DNA of 64,000 nucleotides from Bacteroidales bacterium (lineage in GTDB: Bacteria; Bacteroidota; Bacteroidia; Bacteroidales; F082): the NCBI GenBank assembly GCA_017530365.1, contig JAFXMK010000018.1, positions 124,001 to 188,000 on the forward strand, given 5' to 3'. A program made the position numbers and the translations under genes. The notes beneath the pieces were generated by a model, which was not told the DNA's origin, did not search any database, and saw nothing but the letters and a program-made list of their open reading frames with translations. Each line of letters starts with the position of its first letter. Positions within the stretch are counted from its first letter, which is position 1. Shown here one piece after another: positions 23,386-32,554 of the stretch.

Positions 23386-25239
23386 ATGAAACACTTTGCC
23401 GTTTTTTTAGTTTTCATGGCCTCGCTGCTCTTGTCTGTCTTTTCTTATGGACAGGCACAAAGGCCTCAAACATCCTATGTAGAAAACGAATTCATCATTT
23501 GGTTGGAACCGGATGTGGATGCCGCTGACTTTGCCTTGGAGAGTCAGGCAGGTCTCTCGCCCACGAGGATGCTTTCTAAAAGATTGAATATTTGGCTTTT
23601 CGAAATTGTTGATAAGGCGGAATCACGTGAGGCTAAGATGGATTTGTTGTCGAACAATCCCGATGTGCGGGTGATCCAAAACAACCATACCAATATTTAT
23701 TTGCGTGAATCCATCCCCGATGATCCTTATTTTGGAAATCAGTGGGCTCCAGCCGTGATACAACTGCCCCAAGCTTGGGAAACGTTTACCACTGGGGGAG
23801 TTACGGCTACGGGAGATACGATTGTGGTAGCCGTCATCGATGGTGGCGGTTCTTTGGGTCACGAGGACCTGAACTATTGGAAAAACACTCACGAGATTCC
23901 CAACAATGGGATCGATGATGATGAAAACGGCTATATCGATGATTATCATGGTTGGAATGCCTACAACCACAATGGGAACGTCCCCAGCCATCGCCACGGC
24001 ACTCATGTTTCAGGTATTATCGGAGCGGTGGGTAATAATGGCAAAGGCGTATGTGGGGTGAATTGGAATGTGAAGATCATGCCGATTGCCGGTAGCTCTG
24101 GTAATGAATCAGTGGTTGTGGAGGCTTATGCCTATGTGTTGGAAATGAGGGCAAGATACAATGAAACCAATGGCATGGATGGGGCATTTGTCGTGGCCAC
24201 CAATTCTTCTTTTGGTGTGGATTATGGCGATCCTGACAACTATCCCATTTGGTGCTCAATGTACGATGAAATGGGTGAAGTTGGAATTCTGAGCTGTGGA
24301 GCCGGCCCGAATATGAATGTGGATGTCGATGTTGTAGGCGATGTGCCATCTGCCTGTCCTGGTAATTATCTGATTGGTGTGACCAATACCACTTCTGATG
24401 ATGTGAAATATACGAGTGCTGGCTATGGTGTCACGAATATCGATATTGGTGCACCTGGCACGGGCATTTACTCTACTATTCAGGACAACGGTTACGGTAA
24501 CTCTACGGGCACCTCAATGGCAACACCACAAGTGTCAGGGACTATAGCCTTGATGTATGCGGCTATTCCTGAGGAGCTCCTGCAAGCCTGTAAAGATGCC
24601 CCTGCTGAATTTGCTCTTTTGGTGAGAGAATCACTTCTGAAAGGCGCCGACCATCTCCCTTCACTGGAGGGCATGGTAGCTGAGGCCAGACGATTAAACG
24701 CTTTTGGCGCCATAGAAAGCCTTTTGAATCATTGGACGACCCCTATGTTGACCGGTGAAGTGACTGTCGTTGGCGATCTTGAAGTCGGGCAGACCTTAGC
24801 TGTTAAGACGGATCTTAGTTCTGTCCCCGAACTCCCTGAGTTGGGAGAACTGGAGTATCAATGGCTTCGCGATACACTTGCTGTTGAGGGCGCTGTATTC
24901 CAAACCTATAACTTGACGGAAGAGGATGTTAATGCGATAATTAGTGTGCGAGTAACAGCCGCTAATTGCACAGGGGAAGTTACATCGCCTCAATATGGAC
25001 CAGTGCGAGGCATTACCAAAATTGATGAAAGAAACCAGACTCTTTTCAAGATTTATCCCAATCCATCAAATGGTGCTGTTACTGTTGAAGGAGCAAAGAA
25101 GGTAACCGTCTATAACACGCTCGGACAAATCGTTGTGACAAGCCAATCTGAAGAAGGAATACATAAGCTTATGCTTCTTTCTGGTGTCTATTTCATCAAG
25201 TCAGATGGTGGAATGGTTAGAAAGGTGGTGGTGGAATAG
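23386..25239 (+). CDS. Subtilisin-like (S8) serine protease secreted by T9SS
   Basis: 617 aa from ATG 23386, where the signal peptide (FAVFLVFMASLLLSVFSYGQA) begins; the longer open frame upstream crosses the promoter. A propeptide-like segment (about 25-130) precedes the S8 domain. The triad is Asp152 (VVAVIDGG), His204 (HRHGTHVSG) and Ser377 (GTSMATPQVSG). Next comes a beta-rich domain (about 470-560; LTGEVTVVGDLEVGQTLAV...EYQWLRDTLAVEGA), then a type A sorting domain, KIYPNPSNGAVTVEG. It degrades extracellular proteins or processes surface proteins. It is a single-gene unit with its own promoter. Confidence 0.9.
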   Translation: MKHFAVFLVFMASLLLSVFSYGQAQRPQTSYVENEFIIWLEPDVDAADFALESQAGLSPTRMLSKRLNIWLFEIVDKAESREAKMDLLSNNPDVRVIQNNHTNIYLRESIPDDPYFGNQWAPAVIQLPQAWETFTTGGVTATGDTIVVAVIDGGGSLGHEDLNYWKNTHEIPNNGIDDDENGYIDDYHGWNAYNHNGNVPSHRHGTHVSGIIGAVGNNGKGVCGVNWNVKIMPIAGSSGNESVVVEAYAYVLEMRARYNETNGMDGAFVVATNSSFGVDYGDPDNYPIWCSMYDEMGEVGILSCGAGPNMNVDVDVVGDVPSACPGNYLIGVTNTTSDDVKYTSAGYGVTNIDIGAPGTGIYSTIQDNGYGNSTGTSMATPQVSGTIALMYAAIPEELLQACKDAPAEFALLVRESLLKGADHLPSLEGMVAEARRLNAFGAIESLLNHWTTPMLTGEVTVVGDLEVGQTLAVKTDLSSVPELPELGELEYQWLRDTLAVEGAVFQTYNLTEEDVNAIISVRVTAANCTGEVTSPQYGPVRGITKIDERNQTLFKIYPNPSNGAVTVEGAKKVTVYNTLGQIVVTSQSEEGIHKLMLLSGVYFIKSDGGMVRKVVVE

Positions 25240-25256
25240 AGACCAAATAGAAGAAT

Positions 25257-26006
25257 TCATTCGAACCTTCTCAATTCCACCGTCTTCCCATCAAACACCG
25301 CATACGTAAAGTCGTAAATCCAGTTTCCCACCACGGTGGTCAAGGTGTGATCACCGCTTTGGTACTGCATGGGCTTGTGCTGGTGGCCAAAGACGAAGAA
25401 ATCAACGGAAGGATCCAAGGCTGCTTGCTCTTGGGCGTATTGGTAAAGTCGGGTGTTCGGGATGTCGTCGTAATAGCCACGTTCCACCTCGTTCTTGAGC
25501 TTTTTCAGGCGGTGGTTGTGCGACCAGCGCAACGCCAAGCGAATGCCATAGTCGGGATGGATGTGACGGAAAAGCCACTGGTTGACTTTGTTCGAAAACA
25601 CCTTCTTCAGGAACTTGTAACCTTTGTCACCAGGACCATATCCGTCGCCGTGGACCATGAAGAACTTCTTGCCTTTCAAGGTGAAGACCTCTGGCTCGCG
25701 GTGGAGTTGAATGCCTAACTCGTCATGCAGATAGCCAAAGCACCATAGGTCGTGATTACCGATAAACAGATGCACTGGAATGCCAGCGTCGGTGAACTCA
25801 GCCAACTTGCCTTGGATGCGCACGAAACCTCTAGGAATCACCGTCTTGTACTCGAACCAGAAGTCGAATAGGTCGCCCATCAGGAACAGCTCCTCGCAAT
25901 CCGCTTTGATGGAGTCGAGAAACCGTAATAGCTTCAACTCGCGCTCATGGCTATCCTCGAGTGTGGGGATGCCCAGATGGAAGTCGGTGACGAAATAGAT
26001 GGCCAT
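25257..26006 (-). CDS. lpxH: UDP-2,3-diacylglucosamine hydrolase
   Basis: 249 aa. Cleaves UDP-2,3-diacylglucosamine to lipid X in lipid A synthesis at the inner-membrane face. Calcineurin-like metal motifs appear in order: TDFHLG (DxH), MGDLFDFWFEY (GDxxD), GNHDLW, VHGDGYGPGD and FGHQHKP. The middle insert (YKFLKKVFSNKVNQWLFRHIHPD) is the LpxH lid. Its 3' neighbour is the T9SS subtilase; upstream it overlaps punA by 1 nt, so punA and lpxH are co-translated, with lpxK before them. Confidence 0.9.
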   Translation of the reverse strand: MAIYFVTDFHLGIPTLEDSHERELKLLRFLDSIKADCEELFLMGDLFDFWFEYKTVIPRGFVRIQGKLAEFTDAGIPVHLFIGNHDLWCFGYLHDELGIQLHREPEVFTLKGKKFFMVHGDGYGPGDKGYKFLKKVFSNKVNQWLFRHIHPDYGIRLALRWSHNHRLKKLKNEVERGYYDDIPNTRLYQYAQEQAALDPSVDFFVFGHQHKPMQYQSGDHTLTTVVGNWIYDFTYAVFDGKTVELRRFE

Positions 26007-26842
26007 CAGAACTGGATTTCAGCGCTGCGACGGATGAGCTCAGTGATGAGGGTGATGAGCTTGGGCTCGACGGCATTCACTGCCTTGATGACCTCCTCGT
26101 GGGTAATGGTGACTGGGTGGTTCATGCCGTAGATATTCCCCATGTCGGAGACGATGCTCAAACCAAACACGGGCAGTTTGCCTTGTCGTGCCACGATGAC
26201 CTCTGGAGTGGTTGACATGCCGATGGTGTCGGCGCCGATGGTGCGGAAGTAACGGCACTCAGCAGGTGTCTCGTAGGTGGGACCGGTAGTGGAACAGTAC
26301 ACTCCGTGCTGCACCCAGATGTTCTTCTCCATGGCAATCTCGTCAGCCAACTTGATCAAGCGCTTGTCGTAAGGCTCGCTCATGTCGGGGAAGCGCTCGC
26401 CAAAACGGTCGTCGTGCGGCCCGATCAACGGGTTGGGCATGGCATGGATCTGGTCGGTGATGATCATGATGTCGCCCACCTGGAAATTCGGATTGAGTCC
26501 TCCGGCAGCGTTGCTGAGGATGAGGAACTTGATGCCAAGCATCATCATCAAACGGATGGGGAAGACAACGACCTCCATGGGATAACCCTCATAATAGTGG
26601 AAACGCCCTTGCATGGCAATGACCTTGCGGCCTGCGATGGTGCCGAGCAACAACTGTCCTTGGTGACCTTTGACAGTGGAGACGGGGAAGTTGGGAATCT
26701 CTGAATAGGGCAGGGCATACTCTACGTCAATGCCATTGGCTAATCCGCCTAGTCCGGAACCTAACACGACTCCGATTTCAGGCTTGAACCCGTTGGTTTT
26801 CATGTTGATGTAATCAACCGTGGTGAGCATTTTTTCGTACAT
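26006..26842 (-). CDS. punA: Purine nucleoside phosphorylase
   Basis: 278 aa. Phosphorolyses inosine and guanosine to base plus ribose-1-phosphate. Trimeric PNP motifs: GVVLGSGLGGLAN (phosphate loop), VKGHQGQLLLGTIAGRKV (His and phosphate contacts), QGRFHYYEGY, LSNAAGGLNPNF, and TTGPTYETPAECRYFRTIGADTIGMSTTPEV. Full length for the family. The start at 26842 lies within the end of lpxK (29-nt overlap); a start at 26830 (MLTTVDY) would also overlap. It shares a transcript with the lipid A genes, an arrangement seen in other Bacteroidales. Confidence 0.9.
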   Translation of the reverse strand: MYEKMLTTVDYINMKTNGFKPEIGVVLGSGLGGLANGIDVEYALPYSEIPNFPVSTVKGHQGQLLLGTIAGRKVIAMQGRFHYYEGYPMEVVVFPIRLMMMLGIKFLILSNAAGGLNPNFQVGDIMIITDQIHAMPNPLIGPHDDRFGERFPDMSEPYDKRLIKLADEIAMEKNIWVQHGVYCSTTGPTYETPAECRYFRTIGADTIGMSTTPEVIVARQGKLPVFGLSIVSDMGNIYGMNHPVTITHEEVIKAVNAVEPKLITLITELIRRSAEIQF

Positions 26843-27863
26843 AACTCAATATTTCTTCGTTAAACTTTTCTTCTTCTGAGATCTTGATGCTGATAGGCGC
26901 CACAAAGAGCGGAACCGATTCAAACTGACAAAGATAAGGAGAATTTGTGAGACGAGCGTAATCTTTTTCGGTGGTGACCATGATTTTCTTTGTCCCTTCG
27001 AGGCTTTGGAAGCGTCTTAACAGCGTTTTGATGTCGTCCTCATCATAGCCATGATGGTCGCGAAATGTCATGGTATCAACCTGTTTGAATTGTGCTTTCA
27101 TTCTCTCAAACAGCGGCTTTGGATTGGCAATGCCACAAAACACCAAGGCGCTATCTGCGTCCTCCAGTTCGGTCTCGAATGCGATCGTGTTCACAGCCCT
27201 CAAAGGCTCGTATTCCAATGTGGAGAAGAACACTTTTTGGTGGGGTAGGGGCTTTAGCTTTTCGATGATCTCGGCCTTTTGCGCGTCGTCCAGATCATAG
27301 GGCGTTTTGCTGACCACAATCAGATCCGCTCTTTTTGCCGCTTTTTTTATGTCGCGCAGGGTGCCGGCAGGAACGAGGAAATCATCACAATACAGCCTGT
27401 CGTAAGCGGTCAAGAGGATGTTGAGTCCCGCTTGCGTGCTGCGATGCTGAAAAGCGTCATCCAACAGATAAAGATCCGGGGGGCGGTCAAGGGTCTCCAT
27501 CAGTTCTATAGCGCGGTTACGACTTTCGTCCACGGCCACCATGATGTCATCGTATTTGCCGATGTACTGTATGGGTTCGTCGCCAACGGTAGTGGCCAAG
27601 CAACTGCTGTTGGCGAGTTGGAATCCTTTCGTCTTGCGCCCATAGCCGCGACTGACAACACAAACGTTGTACTGTTCCGAGAGCAAGTCAATTAGGTATT
27701 CCACGTGAGGCGTTTTGCCTGTGCCGCCGAGTGCAAGGTTGCCCACGCAAATTACCGGTACCTCGAACCTTTTCGATTTCAGGATGTGCCAATCGTAAAG
27801 TTTATGCCTGATACTCAGGATGATATGGTAGAAAAATGCTATGGGTATCAGGATTATTTGCAT
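26814..27863 (-). CDS. lpxK: Tetraacyldisaccharide 4'-kinase
   Basis: 349 aa from ATG 27863; a TTG start at 27884 is possible but lies in the promoter. Phosphorylates the 4'-position of the lipid A precursor at the inner membrane. One N-terminal membrane helix (IILIPIAFFYHIIL), then RFEVPVICVGNLALGGTGKTPH with the P-loop GGTGKTP, RGYGRKTKGF, LLDDAFQHRS (Walker B-like) and VSKTPYDL. It is first in lpxK-punA-lpxH. A TAATTTTG box at 27872-27879 on this strand could be its promoter, giving a very short leader. Confidence 0.92.
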   Translation of the reverse strand: MQIILIPIAFFYHIILSIRHKLYDWHILKSKRFEVPVICVGNLALGGTGKTPHVEYLIDLLSEQYNVCVVSRGYGRKTKGFQLANSSCLATTVGDEPIQYIGKYDDIMVAVDESRNRAIELMETLDRPPDLYLLDDAFQHRSTQAGLNILLTAYDRLYCDDFLVPAGTLRDIKKAAKRADLIVVSKTPYDLDDAQKAEIIEKLKPLPHQKVFFSTLEYEPLRAVNTIAFETELEDADSALVFCGIANPKPLFERMKAQFKQVDTMTFRDHHGYDEDDIKTLLRRFQSLEGTKKIMVTTEKDYARLTNSPYLCQFESVPLFVAPISIKISEEEKFNEEILSYVRKNAHHG

Positions 27864-27917
27864 AATGGGGCCAAAATTAGTCAAAATTCCCTAATTTTAC
27901 CACCAAATTCTTTATTT

Positions 27918-28712
27918 ATGACGGTAAATGACATTTTAAACTGTATCACGGAGATAGCTCCTTTGAAGTGGCAGGAGCATTATGACAATGCCGGCATTCA
28001 GGTGGGAGATCTCAATGCTGAAGCCCGTAAAGCATTGATAGCCTTGGATGTGACAGAAGAGCTGGTGGATGAAGCCATAGCAAAAAACTGCGACTTGATC
28101 ATCAGCCATCATCCATTGATTTTTCACGGGCTGAAACATTTGACGCCCAATACCTACATCGAGCGTGTGGTGATGAAAGCCATCAAGCATGACATAGCCA
28201 TCATCTCGATGCATACAAACCTTGATAACAGTTACTTGGGCGTGAGTCGTGTACTGGCTGAGAAGCTGGGCTTGACCAATCTGCACTTGTTGCAGCCATC
28301 GGCAGACGAACCGGAGATCTGCGGTGCCGGCATGATAGGCGAATTTGCCTCTCCCATGAAGGAACTTGATTTCTTAATGCTTGTTGCCGATTGCATCGGT
28401 TCGCCCTGCCTGCGTCATTCGGAGCTGACAGGCCGCGATGTTCGTAAAGTGGCATTGTGCGGCGGCTCGGGAACGCCTTTTATGCCAGATGCCTTGCGGC
28501 AAAAGGCAGATGCCTATCTTACCGCCGACATCAAATACCACGACTTTTTTGTCCCTGAAGGCAACATCCTTCTGGTGGATGGAGGACATTTTGAGACGGA
28601 ACAATTCACGAAAGAATTAATTAAGGACTTGATTCTGAAAAAAATTCCTAAATTTGCAGCCGAAATCGCCGAGACCAATACCAACGCGGTTCATTATTTT
28701 TGTAGAAGATAA
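27918..28712 (+). CDS. Nif3-like dinuclear metal center protein
   Basis: 264 aa from ATG 27918 (the longer frame upstream lies in the lpxK gene on the other strand). Two-domain Nif3/YqfO fold: APLKWQEHYDNAGIQVGD, LIISHHPLIFHGLKHL (metal His), IISMHTNLDNS, and C-terminal DIKYHDFFVPEG and LLVDGGHFETEQF with remaining metal ligands. It lacks the PII-like insert that makes many Bacteroidota homologues about 365 aa long; this is the short YbgI form (about 250 aa). The biochemical role is uncertain; proposed as a GTP cyclohydrolase-like or nucleic-acid-associated protein. It lies 16 nt upstream of the zinc-ribbon gene. Confidence 0.88.
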   Translation: MTVNDILNCITEIAPLKWQEHYDNAGIQVGDLNAEARKALIALDVTEELVDEAIAKNCDLIISHHPLIFHGLKHLTPNTYIERVVMKAIKHDIAIISMHTNLDNSYLGVSRVLAEKLGLTNLHLLQPSADEPEICGAGMIGEFASPMKELDFLMLVADCIGSPCLRHSELTGRDVRKVALCGGSGTPFMPDALRQKADAYLTADIKYHDFFVPEGNILLVDGGHFETEQFTKELIKDLILKKIPKFAAEIAETNTNAVHYFCRR

Positions 28713-28728
28713 TAAAATATATACATCT

Positions 28729-29514
28729 ATGGCAGAAAAGAAATCAGTCAAGAATGTGATCAACGAAGAACAAGTTGAGATCAGCATTGAACAGAAATTA
28801 GAGGCTTTATATACCTTGCAGCAGGTGGACTCGAAGATCGACAAGATCAGAGCTTACCGTGGAGAGCTTCCGCTAGAGGTGCAGGACCTGGAAGACGAAG
28901 TAGCCGGTCTTGAGACCCGTATTGGCAACTTCCAGGAAGACACAAAGCGCTTCGCTACCGACATCACCAACTACAAAATCAAGATCAAAGAGGCTGAAGC
29001 CTTGATCAAAAAATACGAGGACCAACAGAACAACGTCCGCAACAACCGCGAATATGATTCCATCAGCAAGGAAATCGAATACCAACAACTCGACATCCAG
29101 CTGAGCGAGAAGAAAATACGTGAAGCTAATGCCAAATCGGAAGAAATCAACGCTAAGATCGCCGAGGCACAACAGCGTCTCGAAGAGCGTAAGAACGACC
29201 TCACTGCGAAGAAAGAAGAGCTTAATACTATTGTTGAGGAAACTCAAAAGGAAGAAGAAGCCTTGCTGAAGCGCTCTTCGGAATGCGAAGGCTTGATTGA
29301 AGAACGCTTGCTCGTTGCCTACAAACGTATTCGTAAGAACGCCCGTAACGGTTTGGCCGTGGTTGGTATCAATCGTGATGCTTGCGGTGGCTGCTTCAAT
29401 AAGATTCCGCCTCAACACCAACTCGATATTTGCACGCACAAGAAGATCATCGTCTGTGAGTATTGCGGACGTATCTTGGTCGATAAAGCAATTATCGACA
29501 ATTACAAAGAATAA
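28729..29514 (+). CDS. Coiled-coil C4 zinc-ribbon protein (CdsZ/DUF164-like)
   Basis: 261 aa. A long helical hairpin (about residues 20-185, rich in Glu/Lys/Gln heptads: LQQVDSKIDKIRAYRGELPLEVQDLEDE through EEINAKIAEAQQRLEERKNDLTAKKEEL) followed by a four-Cys zinc ribbon, ACGGCFNKIPPQ and VCEYCGRIL. This is the architecture of bacterial DUF164/CdsZ proteins, which have been linked to nucleic-acid or ribosome association. Start ATG 28729 chosen because upstream in-frame sequence belongs to the preceding gene's end. Terminator follows within 2 nt. Confidence 0.88.
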   Translation: MAEKKSVKNVINEEQVEISIEQKLEALYTLQQVDSKIDKIRAYRGELPLEVQDLEDEVAGLETRIGNFQEDTKRFATDITNYKIKIKEAEALIKKYEDQQNNVRNNREYDSISKEIEYQQLDIQLSEKKIREANAKSEEINAKIAEAQQRLEERKNDLTAKKEELNTIVEETQKEEEALLKRSSECEGLIEERLLVAYKRIRKNARNGLAVVGINRDACGGCFNKIPPQHQLDICTHKKIIVCEYCGRILVDKAIIDNYKE

Positions 29515-29515
29515 T

Positions 29516-29546
29516 GAAAAAGCCGCTTACGAGCGGCTTTTTTTAT
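29516..29546. terminator. Bidirectional terminator
   Basis: AAAAAGCCGCT, loop TACG, AGCGGCTTTTTTT; it ends the zinc-ribbon gene (+) and overlaps the stop of the FadL-like gene (-). Confidence 0.88.
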
Positions 29547-31054
29547 TCCATCTTAACCTTCAATGTAATTACAAATTTGTTCCGCCATCGACGTTGCACG
29601 ATGTCATTGACAACGTTCTGCCCGTCGTAATATACCTGGTATGGGGTGTAACCTAAAGTGGATTCGGTGAGTTCGTAGGCGAAATCCCAATAGGTGTCTG
29701 CTTCAGTGGCATAGCCGATGCCCAACGCTAGTTTTTTCACACTGCCGTATTTTTCACAAAACCCGTAAGGACTACCGTAATAGGCGCCACCGCCTCTTAA
29801 GAAATACTGATGCAAACGCCATTCCGCACCGAGACGGATGTTGCAGGTGGGTTTGAGGATGTCGCGGATGTCCTGGTTGACATCGCTGAAGCTGTATTCG
29901 TCGCTTGAGAATCTGGAACTGCCATAATTCAAGTAGTCTAGGTCGGCACTGACCAGTCCATGCGATCCCACGAAAAACGCCATGCTTCCTGTAAAGGTGT
30001 GTGGCGTCATGAATTCATACCCTTGGTATAAGTTGGGAGAGAGGTGCTTGTGGTAGTCTTGAAACCCTTGGCTGTCCTTGAGCGTGGTACTGGTCTCAGT
30101 GGCCCAATTCTCTTCGAAGGTATAAATAGTTCTGGAATGCCAGGCAGCACCAATACGTAGCCATGATGCGGGGAAATAGATGATGCCGAGCTTGAAGTTG
30201 GCGCCCCAGCCAGAATCGTTCAAGTCTTCCTGATGGGTCCAGTTGAAAAAGTTGGAGTTCGGACTTGCTGGATCTTCTTGATAATAACGGGTATAGATGC
30301 GCTTGATATGGGCAAGGCCGAGACTGGTTCCAATGAATAGCTTGTCGTAGAAGTTGCCAGATAGCGACAGCGTCCATTCTTCGGAACGCCCTTTGGAAGT
30401 CGTGGCATCGCTTTGCCAGATGTTACCTTGTGGGACGGGGCTGTCGAAGAAGATGCCGCCAGTCGAATCGGTGAAACGATCGATGAGGAAAGTCTCCCAA
30501 GCAGGGCCGAGGTCGTAGGCGTAGTTTTCATAGAGGTATTCGCTGGGGTTGACGTCTGGATTGAAGAGCTCGTCAATGCCGTTGACGGTCTGAAGATAGG
30601 CATCCACCATCGAACTGTTTGGATTCATTCCTCGTGCCCTGGTGCGGTAGTTGAAATCGTTGGTGCGGGTAAGGCTGATACCATACTGCAAATACCGCAA
30701 AGGCTTGTAGTTGCTGAATTCAGTGCTGACCACAAAGCCGAAGTTTGGAATGGATACCCGCATTTTTCCGACGTTCTCGTTGCTGCCGTAATAGGAGGAG
30801 TGGGCAAAGATGTGTTGTAGCCCAGTAGAGAAGGTGAATTCGCTAGTCCGGTAAAGACCAAGTCCGGCAGGGTTGATGCATGTTGCAGTGACATCGCCAC
30901 CCAAGGCGCCAGTGGCATTGCCCATGGCCATGCTGCGTGCTGTTCCTTCGTAGTAGGTCTGAGAATTGATAAAAGCATCATCCACTCCTTGAGCCTTGAG
31001 TAACAAGGGACTAAAAAGTAGGATCAATGCTATGAGATGTGTGTAAGACTTCAT
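29543..31054 (-). CDS. OmpP1/FadL-family outer-membrane transport protein
   Basis: 503 aa from ATG 31054 with signal peptide (IALILLFSPLLLKAQ). N-terminal hatch region SMAMGNATGALGGDVTATCINPAGLGLYRTSEFTFS is the signature of FadL-like porins of Bacteroidota (often labelled hemin receptor). About fourteen amphipathic strands follow and the chain ends in KFVITLKVKME. FadL-type barrels pass hydrophobic molecules across the outer membrane; the substrate is unknown. Promoter at 31085-31092; single-gene unit. Confidence 0.82.
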   Translation of the reverse strand: MKSYTHLIALILLFSPLLLKAQGVDDAFINSQTYYEGTARSMAMGNATGALGGDVTATCINPAGLGLYRTSEFTFSTGLQHIFAHSSYYGSNENVGKMRVSIPNFGFVVSTEFSNYKPLRYLQYGISLTRTNDFNYRTRARGMNPNSSMVDAYLQTVNGIDELFNPDVNPSEYLYENYAYDLGPAWETFLIDRFTDSTGGIFFDSPVPQGNIWQSDATTSKGRSEEWTLSLSGNFYDKLFIGTSLGLAHIKRIYTRYYQEDPASPNSNFFNWTHQEDLNDSGWGANFKLGIIYFPASWLRIGAAWHSRTIYTFEENWATETSTTLKDSQGFQDYHKHLSPNLYQGYEFMTPHTFTGSMAFFVGSHGLVSADLDYLNYGSSRFSSDEYSFSDVNQDIRDILKPTCNIRLGAEWRLHQYFLRGGGAYYGSPYGFCEKYGSVKKLALGIGYATEADTYWDFAYELTESTLGYTPYQVYYDGQNVVNDIVQRRWRNKFVITLKVKME

Positions 31055-31084
31055 ATTCAAAAAGAAAGGACTATCTTCATCGTG

Positions 31085-31092
31085 CAAAGATA
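31085..31092 (-). promoter_or_regulatory. -7 promoter box for the FadL-like gene
   Basis: TATCTTTG on the minus strand, 31 nt upstream of the ATG at 31054. Confidence 0.65.
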
Positions 31093-31110
31093 GTCCTTTT
31101 CGGGTTATTT

Positions 31111-31134
31111 AAGATTTAAAGATTCAAAGATTCA
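31111..31134 (-). repeat. Octamer array (unit AAGATTCA; inverse of AATCTTT family)
   Basis: AAGATTTA, AAGATTCA, AAGATTCA directly abut the stop codon (31136-31138) of the Ser-rich lipoprotein gene. Confidence 0.65.
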
Positions 31135-31135
31135 A

Positions 31136-32476
31136 TCATCTTCTTCCTCCGCCTCCGCTACGGCCGCTGCTGCTACTGCTGTGGCTGCTTCCGCTGCTGC
31201 GGCTACCACCGCTATAGCTGCTTCCGCTGCTTCTTGATGAAGATCCGCTGTAGCTGCTTCCACTGCTCCTTGAGGAAGAACCGCTGTAGCTGCTGGAGCT
31301 GCTTCTTGAAGAGGAGCTGCTGTGGTTGTAGCTGCCGCTGGAACTGCTTCTTGAGGAGTAGCTGCTGCCGCGATTATAGTTGCTTGACGAGCTGCTTCGA
31401 GTGGAAGACTGTGGGCGCACGTATTCAGAGCTGGAGCGTGACTGACGGCTTTCACTGGGTGAAGTGTAGGTCTTGCGATCTGAAGAGCTGCTGGCTGAGC
31501 GGGTGGTAGTTGTGGCGCCTTGGCGACCCGTGGTGGTTGAACTCGGACGTGAGGCGACGCTTGGACGAGAGCTGGCGCTTGCAGTGGGTCTGCTACCTAT
31601 GGTTGGCCTGACGCTGCCAGTTCCTTGCCTTGAACTGCTTGAGCTGCTTCCGCTCACCGTGGGTCTAGAGGTGCTGCCGCTGTAGCTGCCTGTTCTTCCT
31701 GAGACGCCAGCGCCTGCGCTGGAACTTCTTGGACCATTGTTTTCAGGAGCGCGATAGCTCATGGAACCTGGGGTGTTGTTGCGGCGCACGCTGGCCACAT
31801 AGCTGCCGAAGTCGTTGTGACCGCCGCCGTAGCCATTGCCGCCATGGCCGAAGTGGTTGTAATGATGGTGATGATGGGGGTGGTGATGATGATAGTACGG
31901 ATGATACCAGTAGTAGTCATACCATCCCCAGTGCCAGCTGTACCAATAGTAGGGGCGATACCAGTAATAATCGTAATAATACCAGGAATACCATGGATCG
32001 TAGAATCTGTAATAAGGATAGTAATAATGGCTGTAATAAGGATAGAATCCCCAGTTCCACGCATCGCCAACATAGACGTAGGTGTTGCCGCCATTGTTGT
32101 TTCCGCCGGTATAATAGTCATCGTAGTAGTCCAGAGTTGAGCTGGCGCCAGTTCCGAAACGCTTGATACGGGCTGCGAAATCGGCATCGTAGTAGGTCTC
32201 GGTGGTGGTGTAAACCACGCCGTTGGTGTCGGTCACAGTCTCAGTGGTCTGATAAACAGGATCGACATTGGGCTGGTAGTTCTTGCTGTCGGAATAATAG
32301 GCCTGATAGTCGTAGGTCGAACTGTTGTTGACACCTGGAGTCACCGTGTTGCTGTTCGCCTTGGCTCTGTTGTAAGGCGAATAGTAGGTGTCATCGTAGG
32401 CCATTTTTTTGTTTGACCCGCAGCCTGCAATCACGAAGGCCGCGAAAAGGACAGGAATGATTCTAATTGCTTTCAT
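31136..32476 (-). CDS. Lipoprotein of extreme composition (Tyr/Trp/His-rich, then Ser/Arg-rich)
   Basis: 446 aa from ATG 32476 with lipobox VIAGC (Cys20). Residues about 25-110 hold YxxY-rich repeats; about 120-215 are almost only Tyr, Trp, Asp, Pro, His and Gly, including a run of about ten His/Pro ([11 protein letters not shown]); from about 230 to the end the protein is Ser/Arg/Gly/Tyr low-complexity ending in GRSGGGGRR, with tandem [11 protein letters not shown] units near the C-terminus. No enzymatic domain. The His/Tyr block could bind metals or pack against peptidoglycan or polysaccharide; the Ser/Arg tail is probably disordered. Related Bacteroidales lipoproteins exist but no function is known to me. 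Transcribed away from proS. Confidence 0.6.
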   Translation of the reverse strand: MKAIRIIPVLFAAFVIAGCGSNKKMAYDDTYYSPYNRAKANSNTVTPGVNNSSTYDYQAYYSDSKNYQPNVDPVYQTTETVTDTNGVVYTTTETYYDADFAARIKRFGTGASSTLDYYDDYYTGGNNNGGNTYVYVGDAWNWGFYPYYSHYYYPYYRFYDPWYSWYYYDYYWYRPYYWYSWHWGWYDYYWYHPYYHHHHPHHHHHYNHFGHGGNGYGGGHNDFGSYVASVRRNNTPGSMSYRAPENNGPRSSSAGAGVSGRTGSYSGSTSRPTVSGSSSSSSRQGTGSVRPTIGSRPTASASSRPSVASRPSSTTTGRQGATTTTRSASSSSDRKTYTSPSESRQSRSSSEYVRPQSSTRSSSSSNYNRGSSYSSRSSSSGSYNHSSSSSRSSSSSYSGSSSRSSGSSYSGSSSRSSGSSYSGGSRSSGSSHSSSSSGRSGGGGRR

Positions 32477-32503
32477 TTTGTTATGTTTTTTATTTTTATT
32501 TCC

Positions 32504-32511
32504 TATTTTTG
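32504..32511 (+). promoter_or_regulatory. -7 promoter box for proS
   Basis: TATTTTTG followed by CAGTC, 43 nt upstream of the proS ATG. A TTTG at 32477-32480 is a candidate -33 box, at slightly long spacing (23 nt). Confidence 0.6.
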
Positions 32512-32554
32512 CAGTCTCAATCAAAAGACAATATCATACAAATATTATACCAAG

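Noticed and set aside
27705..27917. Upstream extension of the Nif3-like gene
   Set aside because: It lies in the lpxK gene on the other strand and is not Nif3-like; the family motif begins right after 27918.
31136..31600. Possible CRISPR or VNTR array in the Ser-rich lipoprotein
   Set aside because: The repetitive DNA is codon-based (Ser/Arg/Gly/Tyr), without spacers of constant length; it is low-complexity coding sequence.
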